NCBI GenBank assembly: GCA_036924085.1
Contig: JAVGWX010000019.1
Location: 14,642,696 to 14,706,695, forward strand
DNA length: 64,000 nucleotides
DNA from: Ariolimax columbianus
Taxonomy: Eukaryota > Mollusca > Gastropoda > Stylommatophora > Arionidae
Direction of reading: 5' to 3'
The notes under the pieces were generated by a model, which was given only the letters and a program-made list of their open reading frames with translations, had not been told where the DNA came from and made no database searches. How positions within the stretch are numbered: the stretch's first letter is position 1; each line of letters starts with the position of its first letter. Below are positions 49,401 to 61,400 of this stretch, in pieces. The position numbers and the translations under genes are program-made.

Positions 49401-52400
49401 TGCATGCCGAAGTCGGATGCACTGTTCCGACAGGTGCAAAATAAAAACTACAGTGCAACGCACACTGCCTTGGGGATTAGAGAAAATAAGGTGAACGCAA
49501 AAAAAAACACCAAAACAACAAAACAGTAGGCTGATTATTTTTGTGCTGCCCAAATAAGTAGATGTATCTACTTTCTTTTCTCCCTCCAGCATGATTGCTT
49601 CTTTGTTGATCAGGTTAATTTTAAGAAGTTTGGTTTTCTACATTCAGAGAAGGAAGACCTGCCTAAATTTCAGGAACAGCACAATCAGGTTGTGAACAAG
49701 ACATGTACCCAGCACAAACACAAAACAGAGTGACAGTAGATCATACACCATCATGTGAGCACTGTAGCAGACAAGAAAAGGAAGCAGTCAAATACCACCT
49801 CTGGATTGTGCATCATTGTCAGAATTAAACCACCTACAAAGAATGACAACAGACCACATGCCAACCTTCTCTAACCACTGTGATAGACTAGATGAAACAA
49901 GAGTAAAACATAATCACCTGTATTGTGCATCATTTTCAGAACTGAAACACCTAGATAAAGTGACTTGACTTGACTTAACATCTTTATACTGGTTTAGAAG
50001 ACTGGGCAGTCTGTATATGACCAGTTTCTTTTACATTCACTTGATTTAAAAATACTGATGTGCATCCAATCTATTCTTGAATGCATTAATTGACTCTACC
50101 TTCACTATTTCTTGTGGTAATGCATTCCACATATTCATCACTTTCTGACTAAAAAAAATATTTCTTATATCTAATCTAGAACTTTCTTTAATTAATTTTT
50201 GTCTGTGCCCTCTGGTTCTTGTAGACGGCTGTAATTTGAAAAACTTGTTATAGTATAATTTACCCTTTCCATTGATTGTCTTTTAAAATCTGTATTAAAT
50301 CACCTCAAATTATTCTCTTTTTTAGACAGTGTGGACTGGTTTTTCTAAGTCTTTCCTCATAACTATAATTCTGGAACAAACAACAGATCACATCCAACCT
50401 GTTCTAACTATTGCAATAGACTTCACAAAACAACAGCAAAACACAATCGCCTGGATTGCCCATTATTGTCAGAACTGAAACAAACACCTATACAGAATTT
50501 AAATTTTTTTTTGCGTTCGCCTTTTTTCTCTAATCCCCAAGGCGGTGTGCGTTGCACTGTGGTTTTTATTTTGCGCCTGTCGGCCCAGTGCATCCGACTT
50601 CAGCATGCATTCTATGTAAGGGTCTGCTTCCTCCTGCATTTTCTAAGGGTTTGCTTCCCCGGGGTAACAGCCGGTACTGTGATGGGGATCGAACCCAGCA
50701 CCTTTGGATTGTGAGCCGTGCCACTTAACCACTAGGCCACGCTGTCCCCAACCTTTACAGAATAATAACAGACCTCTAACCACTGCAATAAATTAAAAGA
50801 AACTAGCAAAACACCACATTCTGAAATGCCTATCAATGTCAGTATTACAGATAAAACTGCTACGACCAATACCCTCAATCAACAACATTCTACATGGAAC
50901 ATAAAACAACTGATAAAAACATGCACATTCCAGTAGCTAGCACAGAAAAAAACAAGTAAATCTCTCCATCACCATCATCAGATTTGGAGACATATTACAC
51001 TTGAAGAGAATATGCACATTACATTATCTGGAATGGAGAAGAAAATATTGAAAACTTGCTATCCCAGGAATCAGAAAATTAGACTACAAGAGTCATTTCA
51101 GGAGAAAAGGTTATGATAACTGTGTTAAACAAGTCTACCAAATAATGAACAAGAGTTGTGTATGGTGTTTGTTAATATGTTTTGTGGTAAAGTCAAATGG
51201 CACATTTATATTTGATTTGGTGAAAAATAACAATACAGAATTCTAGACTTCATGACTAGTATGCTTTCTGGGATATGTGATAGTTAACAACATAAATTCA
51301 CAAATTAACAAAATGTAAGTTCCTTAATATGTGCCATTCTCACACTTTGTGAAGCATTGCTGCAAAATATTTTCAAAGACATCAACATGCAAAGTTCCAG
51401 AATTCAATTCCAACCTATAGTATTTTCTACAAAAGGTGAAAAACTAACAGGGAGAAAGTTTGAAGTACTGAATAACAATTTCAGAAAAGGTCACATGATA
51501 AGATCATGAATGTCACATGAGAAGAAGGATGAAAAATTAAGCAGAATATTAAAATAACATGAAAATAACATTTTAAAATATATTTTCTGGAAGCTAGCCC
51601 TCATTAAAATTAAAATAACAGCCCACAAAATCATTATGTTTGCTCCACATTTGTTAGTTTATTTCTTATGAGTCATTCTTTGCTGCCACTAAGCATCATG
51701 GGAAGCCATTTTGACACAATAGGAAACAATGTCATATTTGGACACATATGGATTGGCAGACTCTTGCTTCTGAATATTTTAGCAGCTTCATCATGTCTTC
51801 TCTTTCCTGATCACGATATTGTCACAAAAGATTAATACTACATAAGGTGCTAAATGGATTTTTTCATGATGTTTAGAAAATATTCAATGGAGTAATGCAA
51901 TCATCAAATGTAGGCTTTCACAAGTACAGAAGTTAAAGATGAACCCAAACACATAACAGAAGTAAAAAACTAGGCATATTTAAAAGATACAGATTGTCAA
52001 GCTACATTGAAGAATCATCTTTGGAATAAATAAGAAAATGTGATCATGAGAAAGCAAACAGATGATGGTCAAGGTGAAAATTCTATAAAGGAGGTCAACG
52101 TGATCAAAACCACTCACACAATATTTTGAAGTTGAGACAGAATTCTGCATTTAAATTAAGGAGCTCTTCATTGTAAAAGGTATGTAAATGTATCATTAAT
52201 TAATGAACAAATGTTGGTTTAGAATAATAAAGAAAAAATATTAGATAAATTATACTTTCTATTAAAAATATAATTAGTTATTAAAATGAAATACCAATAT
52301 AACGTAAATAAAGGTCACAAGTTATTTATATCTGTCATTTTTATGATTATTAAAACCATGCCAAAAATTATCAATAAATGAGATAAATAAATGGCAAAAT

Positions 52401-55400
52401 ATGAACATATTGACTCAGATTATCATTAAGTAGAAAATATTGTCATTAAATAAGGAGCGTTAATGCAGATTTATATCTTGCACCTGAACCATACACAGCA
52501 TCAACACTCTCAATATGTACATACTTACAACAGGATTTCAGAGCAAAGAACAACTGAATATATCAATTTGTCCTTCTCAAAGACAGACCGACAAATGTTG
52601 CAGTAGAGGCTGTATGTAAAATGCTCAGATATATACCGTAGTCTCTTCTCCAAAATTCTTGATTTGTTGCTGGAGTATGCAAGGTTGGTGAGAAGAAACA
52701 AGAAAAATAAACAGCAACAATTTTGCATAGATGGTTGTGCTTGACAAGCCATCAAACAAACCATTCCACAAGACAAGGACAAGGCTGGCTTAAAAATACT
52801 GCAGTTTAAAGTTTGATATCCTTTGAAAATGACAATGACCAGGCCACTATGACAACTCAAATAATATTGTTACAAAGTGATAAGCTGTGATATTTGAAGT
52901 TGGCGTTGCTTTTCTTGTTTCATTTTCATTCTATATGCATGAAGCATAGGCCCAACACTGCAGCCGGTCCCTTACAGGAAGCCTGAATAAAGTGTTTTCA
53001 TGTGACTGTTTCTGTTGCTACCTCTTTGCACAATCCTCTTTTGCCCCCTTATGCAATATGCTTGAAAGATTACAGTGGTCTTATTCTTTCCTCCTTGGGA
53101 ACCACTAAGGTGAAACTAAGCGATTAGGATACACACACAAAAAAACTGAGTTTTCAGACTCATTGCAGCCTTGCCCTTGTCAAATGGAAGATCTGATCTG
53201 ATACATCTGACTTTGTTATCCATGTGAAAATGTAGACACATTTCTCAAACCTGTATCAGTAGCCTGCTGAATGAAAAAGCTGGATTACAATAACAGCTTC
53301 AATGTCACATGAGAAAATATTACAACTAAACATAAAAGCCTGTAACATAATAGTCTTTAAAAAAAATAATGACAAACAATGCAGACTTACAACTGCAGGT
53401 TGGCACACAGAAGGAAAGAGAACACAAGTTTGTGTTTAGCCAGCAAGGACCTGGCAACATTGTCGTACAGCTGCAGTGTGAAGTGGTCACTCAGATATCG
53501 CAGACGGCGCTCTATGATCTTTGACTTATTACTGTAAACACATGGCAAACACATTGTCAGCAATCTCTAAATTGTAATAGCTAAATCTCAAAATTTACAT
53601 AAATATTTTCTGACATAAATGATACATTTTTAAACTGGCACATACATTTTTCCCATACCCGGACTGAATCTTTTAATTTACACAAACACCTTCCCTATAT
53701 GCTCATAACATATTTACAAATATCTTTTCCATTTGTGGACTAAATCTTTAAATTTGCATAAAAGTCTTCGCCATATGTAGGATAAATCTATAAATAAACA
53801 TATATATTTTCCCCAATATCTGGACTAAATCTACAGATTTCTTTACCCATCGTTGCAATATGTGGTCTATATCTCTACATTTCTATATAAATTTTCCCAT
53901 TATGTGAGAAAAATCTCTCAATTTTCATATGCATCTTCCCCATATGTAGTCTAAATCTCTACATTTCTATATACAATTACCAATTATGTGAGCAACATTT
54001 CTCAATTTAAATATGCATTTTCCTCATATGTTGACTCAATCTTTAAATTTCTCTCTCTCTCTATATATATATATATTTTTTTATATGGACTAAATCTCTA
54101 AATTTATATACACATCTTCTCAATCTATCTATCTATCTTCAGTTCACTTGCGTCGTTAGACACAAGGACGAGTGACCTCCTTTGTTTCATATTTTTGTGG
54201 CAGGTGAAAATCCACAAGTGTCTTGCCAGATCAATTCCTATTTTCTTAATTGATAGAATAAATCTCTAAATTTACACATACCTTTTCCCACACATGAACT
54301 ATATTTTGTATTTTATTCAATCAACATTCTCATATGTGATATCAATTTCAATATGAATAAATGGGTGTGTTAAAAAAGTATCCAATCTTAATTTTTCAGC
54401 AAAAACAAATGGATCATGGGTGTTGTGCCCTCGACAGGGAGGTATAGGGAGCGGTCATATGCATGCCTTAATTTTTTCTCGCTCGCAGATTGCATCAGTC
54501 ACTGGCAGTCAGCCTTTCAGTGTTGAGTGTAGTGAGCATCCGTCAAGGTTTTTATTGACGAGGTGCACAGCAATGTCAAAGTCATGTTGTCCATTTTCTT
54601 TGACTTCCGTGGGGTTGTGCATCCCAAGGATGCACCAAAAGGCTAAAATATTACCAAAGAGTATTACCTGAAGGTCATCTGTTGCCTTTGTGATGCTGTT
54701 CGACGCAAACGACTGGATCTGTGGACAACGGGAACTTGGCAGCCCCATCTTACCAACGCACCCGCCTATTCTTCGCACCTTATTCAGACTTTTTTAGACA
54801 TTATATGGAATGCAACGACCCAGCTGTACTCTATTCCCAAAGAGGCCTTCTTGAAATGCTTCAAAAATGGTGGGACTCCTGAGAGAAGTATGTGACGGGA
54901 CCGCTGAGAGAAGTGTGTGACGGGACCACTGAGAGAAGTGTGTCGAGTCCAAAGGAGAGTACTTTGAAGAGGATTAGAGTTTCAAATCTCCCGGTGAGTA
55001 ATTGTATTTTTCCGGCCAAAAGGTTAGATACTTTTTGAGCAAAGCCAAAGCTAAGGCAAAGGCCGTCGTCCATCAAAGACAATGGCATAATTTATTTGCT
55101 TGCACAATTTTCAGTAAGGATTAACTGCGCTACTTTTTATCCTCACTCTCTCGTCTCGTGTCGCCCGACCCCAGTGGCAAGTCAAGAACAAGACGACTAG
55201 GGGGCGACTACGAGATGAAGGGGACTCTGCATCAAGCACCCGGGAAAAAGACGGCGGAGTCTGGAGTCGAACCCACACCACCTGATCACGAGGCCAATGG
55301 CTTAACAACCTCGCCACGGAATCCTCACTTTTTGAGTACACCTCACACCTCGTATATATCATCATAAATATCACTATCAAAACCACACAAAAAAACCCAA

Positions 55401-58400
55401 CCAACAACAAAGAACATTATCACAAGCATATCACTTAAAACTGTGAATGCTACTACAACAATCCTGAATATCAACATTCTCATTAACCTGACTATAAGTA
55501 GAAACAACATTACCACTTTCACTATGAAATTAACAAAACAGTACCCATCACCACAGCTGTGTGTTCAACTATCACTGTCACTGACAACCATGATAAACAC
55601 CATTACTACAACTACAATAACAGTAAACATTTTCTATCATCCATATTATCACCAATTGGTTTATTCAATCAAGCTGAATAATCTCTTTCTACTGATGTAG
55701 ACTCATTTATTTTCTTTATCTCTCAACAACAGACTTCAGATCTGCCAGTTTTCATTTGCACTGTTATTTGCTAGGTGTTCTACGACATCCCCACTTTACC
55801 CTATTATAGTTGGCTCCATTTCTGTATATGTCTGGTTATACTGTCATATTTCTTGATGACATGCATAACAAAGTTCTATACATTCCTGTCTATTGTTTTC
55901 AGTAGCTGTGGTCAAGAGGTAATGCAATCGCCTCTCACAGCGGTGAACGAAAACAGCTTGAGTTTCAAGCAATCCCTGATCTCAAAGGTGGGACCAGAGT
56001 GTCTGCATCCTGAATTACCTCCAGTTATCTTGACTTATGTCTTGTCACTAGCCTAAAGTAGTTTGGGACGAGAGAGTGAGGTTGATGACCAGCGCAGTTT
56101 TTTCCTCACTACAATTTAAACACAGCACAAGTTACATCATCAAGGGAAAATCGTCTAATGCTATCGCCACCATCACTTGAGATCAGCAACTAACTATTAA
56201 CCATTGTTTTCTTCTTAAAAAGAATCAAAAGCTATTTTTATTTACGGTTGTTGAGAGTGAAGAGTAACAGAGTCAGGTGAAGCATACAGATTGAGACCCC
56301 CATCTCACGTTCTCATTAATGCTCCTGGAAACAGACTGTGTCGTTGAAGTTTTGGCCCACATGGTGAAGATCAACATCAAAATCGTCATAGTGGTCAGTT
56401 TACTGTGGAGCCGCACTACATTACAAACAGGAAGTACAAATTCTGAATTTCTCCACGGAATTTAAAAAGAGTCACTTTAACCACTACCAACAGAATGCCG
56501 TTAAGAGTTTACTCAGCATGAGTGGCTTTGAACAATAACATAGATGGTTGCTTTAACTCCTGTGCCGTTTTCACTAGTTTCGCATACACATTTTCATTGG
56601 CTGAAGTTAGACATATACGCAGATAACTTGACTTACCTGTCTTGAATGCTCATGATAAACAGATTAACAAACCAAGTGAGTGAGTATTGGTACATTGGGT
56701 CAATATTCGGCAGGTCAGTTATTGAGAAGAACAAAATGGATGAATGCTTTGCAACTGGTCGATATCCAATACGGGATGTCTCAATCTTCTTCTCAGTTTC
56801 CTCAGCAATCTGGTATCAGAAAACAATTATTTTGTTTCCATGTGTTTCTTTTGTTATATGAACAACTTGTTAGAAACAAATATTGATGTGCTTCTGTTTA
56901 ACATAACTTAACTTAACTTAATGTCTTTATATTGGTTTAGAAGACTCTGCAGAGTCTGTATACAACTAGTTTCTTTTACTTCACTCAATATTAAAATAAC
57001 TATGTGCATCCAATTTATTATAGAATGTCTTGGGGAACTGAGACGCTAGTCCAGTCAGGCACTGACCAGGACGTCACGTCAGGGTCAGGCACTGACCAGG
57101 ACGTCACGTCAGGGTCAGGTACAATACACTGACCAAGACCACAATTTCTCTTCCATGTAGCTTTCCCTGGAAACAGGCTGTTTTTAAGGCAGCCTGGCTG
57201 ATGAGATGTGAATCAATCTGATCCCCATAGTAGTGAGTGCCACGCAGATGAAGCCAAGAATAGCACAACAACCTGAAGGACCTTTATCCACCTTCATCAG
57301 CATGCTCGAGAAGTGAGGAAAGCTACTACAACCCGCCACTTAACGTCCTTTTAAGGGTGCACAAAAGGGTAAACTTACTCATTGTAGGCATTAAACAACA
57401 ACTACAACAACAATTCTAGAATGCCTTAATTGATCCTGCCTTCACTATTTCCTGTGGCAATGCATTCCAAGCAGCATCCACCACTCTCTGACTAAAAAAA
57501 TATTTCCTTTTATTTAATCTGGACTTCTTTAATTACTTTGTAGCTGTGCCATATTGTTCTTGTAGACAGTGTACTTTGAAAAACTTGTTATAGTCTAATT
57601 TATCCTTTCCCTCCCTTGTTTATCTTATAAACCTGTATTAAATCACCTCAAATTCTTCTCTTTTCTAGACACTGTAGGCCGGTTTTTCGGAGTCTTTCCT
57701 GACTCATAACTATAATTCTGGAAACCAACTTTTGCCGCTCTTCTTTGTATCCTCTCCAGCAACTTCCTTGCTACCATGTTTAATATTTATTTGATCATAC
57801 CTAACATTGCATTTGTCTTTTTCACTACTACTTGGACTTGCTCACTCACTTTACCTGTATGATCTATTATTACCCCTAGGTCCCTTTCCTTTTCTATCAT
57901 TCTAAAATTGTTTTCTCCCATTCTGTAATTATGTTCCATATTGGATCTACCAATGTGGATGACTATACAGTTATCTACATTAAACTCTATTTGTTAGCTC
58001 TCAGACCATTCCCAAATAATTTTATCTAAATTTAGTTTAGTTCATGTTTAAGTGCGGCAGACAATTTCCATTAACAACGTCCACAAAACAATGCACCTAA
58101 AATGTAAATATGTCATCAAGTTACTTACTGTGTGTCAACTGACATATAGAATAGTGACTGAGATACAGAATAGACACTGAGAAAAGGTAAGGATATATAA
58201 TCACTGACATATAGAATAGCCTGAGACATATAACAGCCTCAGAAAAAAGGTCATTGTGATATAAAATTACCACTGATGGAGACAGTGGTGGAGAGGTGTG
58301 AAGGGAAGATGGAGACATTGGTGGAGTGGTTGAAGGTGATGATTGAGACAGTGGTAGAAATGCCAGAAGGACAGATGGAAATAGTGATGTAGGAAAAGTT

Positions 58401-61400
58401 GACCGATATTGAGAGAGATTTTCCACGTGAAATAAAACATAGAAGCATATGATGTTTTTCTGTTGGGCGTGAAATAAACAAACATAATCAGCACATGACA
58501 TTGTGACAGCAGTGGTGAAGTGGTCTGTAGTCCTCTGCCTAAAAACACCTCGACTGCCCCAGCAATGGGAATAAAGTCATATGATAAAATGGCAACTGCT
58601 CAAAAGAAATCAGAAGAAGACTAGCTATGGCAATGCAGAGACTGAACAGCCTGAAAAAATTATGGCAGAGCACCAACAAAATTATAAAAGTAAAAGTCTT
58701 GAGAGCTTGTGTTTTTCCTGTGGCAGCTTATGGATGTGAATCATAGACGATGTCCAAAACTTCTAGACAAAGAATCAAATCCTTCGAGTCAAAATGTTAC
58801 AGAAAGATCCTCAAAATACCCTGGAAAGAGAAAAAAACAAATGTAGACATTCAGCAAGAGTTGAGCATAGAGGAGAACTGGTTTATCAATTCCATTTTGG
58901 CTAGAAATGGAAATACTTTGGTCACATCAAAAGACACAACGGTCTTGAGAGAACGGTGATGGAAGGTATGGTGCCAGGCAAAAGAGGAACGGGTAGACCA
59001 AGAAGACAATGGCACGAAGATATTCAGGAATGCCTGGGTATGACTGTGGCGGTGGCTGGAGTTTTGGCAAGAGAATGAGTTTCTTTCAGACAGACTGTGA
59101 TGGGAGCGACGTTCTACAAAGGACATGCTACATGATGATGATGATGATAGAAGAAAAGAAGAAAGATGAACAAATTTTGAAGTAAAGTAAGGAGAACAAT
59201 ACAATGCTTACATCTCATTCTTTATCCTACCTGTTGATGTTTCAGTCCAAAGAAAGGCAGAACAGATTTTACAGTTAAATGTTACCTTCTGCTTCTTTGA
59301 AATATCATCAGAGATAGTTTTGGAGGAGTCCAGAATCTGAATGGCTCCTTCATCCTCCAGAATGTTGCCCTCAGAGGAAGAGAGAGTGTGCAGGATCTTG
59401 TCTTCAATTTCTTTGAGCTGTCTTATATTAGTGGCACTGGTAACAATGAGAGCTTGTCTCTCTTCTTCAAGCTCTGGTCTGCAATGTTAATTAGAAGATG
59501 GTTATTTGGTAATTACTTTTTAAATAAAAAATTACTTTCTGAAATTATTAATTACTTTCTAAAATTATTAATTACTTTATGAAATACAAATTTGGACAAA
59601 TCAACTAATTTGTGGACTTAGAAATTAGTTTAGAAACTAATTAATCATAGTATAAATTACTTAAGGGGGAACATATGCTAGTCCAATCAGGCACAACATA
59701 CTGATCAGAACATTGCATCAGGGTCAGGCCCAATACACTGACCAAGACCACTATCTCTCTTCCATGTAGCGTTCCCTGGAAACAGGCTGTTTTCAAGGTA
59801 GCCTGGCTGACAAGATGTGGATTGGTGTGATCCCCGTAGTAGTAAGTGCCACGCAAATAAAGCCAAGCATAGCACAACTGCCTGGTCGGAGATTGGTCCA
59901 TTCTTTTATGTTATCCTCCCACCTTTTTTTGGGATGATCTCTTCATTGTCTGTCTTGCCCTCTGCCATGCCGAATAGTATTTGTAAGACTGTTTGATCTC
60001 AATATGTGGCCATACCAAGTGTGTTTCTGCCAAAAGGTCTTCAAATAACCCTATTGCTGTTGTGGTTCCTTTTCATATTTCCTTATTAGTTACTCGGTTT
60101 TTATATGTGACGTTTAGAAGTCTTCAGAAGCATCTCATCTACAAGACTTGTATCCTTCATTGTAGGTCAACTGTAATTGTCCATGTCTCACAAGCATAGA
60201 GGAATATTGACAGCACTTATCAGCTGAGTAATCTAGAACTCTATTTTCCTATTGTACCACTCTGTGCATTCCCTGCCTAGGGTTATGATAACTCTGTGGC
60301 AAATCTGTCATTCTTCATAAGTGTGGATCTATTCTTCCCACTTGATAATCACCTAGACTGTGGTCACTTGCCCAATTGTTCTCTCTATATGTGCCATCTA
60401 TGACATCCCTCTTTTGACTTATTCCCCTGATGTTTGAGGTGTTATTGTACTTCTGGTGTCTCCTGCTCGCAGCAACTTGTGATTAGGTTTTAGCCTGTGG
60501 TATTTCATATCTTGATGTCATAGATAAAAGCGGTGGCAAGTATATCATCTTCAGTGGCTAAGATACAGCCGTGAATGAGCTGACAGTAGCCAGCGACTCG
60601 TAGCTGACTGCTTGCATCAGGGTCAGCGAACGTCAGCTGACCAAGACCCTATTCTGCCACCAGGTGGCGTCTCCGGAAACAGTCTGCACTAGTCACTAGT
60701 GTAGTCTGGCTTAGGGAGTGAGAAGGCAAACCTGGTACTCAGAAAAAAAAAAAAAAAAGGCAGCTAAAATCAGATGTGTCTGCAGAAAGGCACAGTTATC
60801 GCAGCATCGTTATAAACTACGACACAACATCCTTTTCAGGACAAACTCCGAAGAAAAAGAATTATCTCAATTTCATAATCTGGGTATCTCTAGTCTAACT
60901 TAGAACCAATCACATTTCATCTGGATGTGCTCCAACCTTTCACATTGTAATCTTGATAGTGTGAGGATGCCCAGTTCATAATCAACAAGGGAGCATAGAG
61001 TACTTTGTATGTTCTTAGTTTGACCCGTTCTTCATCAAAAGGTGGTCACCCTTGAGTGAGTCCCAGCTCAGGATCCAGTCGTTTCGGTCGCGGGCGCATG
61101 TTGTCCAGTGTGATAGTAGTCTGTCTGTTGTGGGGTTGTGAATGTTGTATTTTTCTAGTGAATCTCACCAGCGAGTTGGGGGCCGTCCCCAAGGTCTCTT
61201 TTTGTCGTGCGGGTACCACATGGTGGGAGGACTTTGTATGTACTTGCATCAAGTATGCAGGTAATTTACCTAATGTTTTTTTGCACGATGGAGAAGCTGT
61301 TTCCCTTTGGCTTTCATGCAGGCCACTATTGGGTATGAATTTAGTTTCCTTTAGTATTTCTGTCTGAACAGTGGCTAACAGCCTGCTCTTTTCAATTGGC

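Larger units (their letters stand above)
49805..50850. repeat. ~117-bp tandem repeat split by two insertions
   Basis: The landmark TGCATCATTGTCAGAACTGA-like sequence occurs at 49809, 49926, 50456 and about 50824. Subtracting the LINE (about 413 bases) leaves about 117 between the second and third. Between the third and fourth the SINE plus duplication accounts for most of the extra. Confidence 0.75.
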
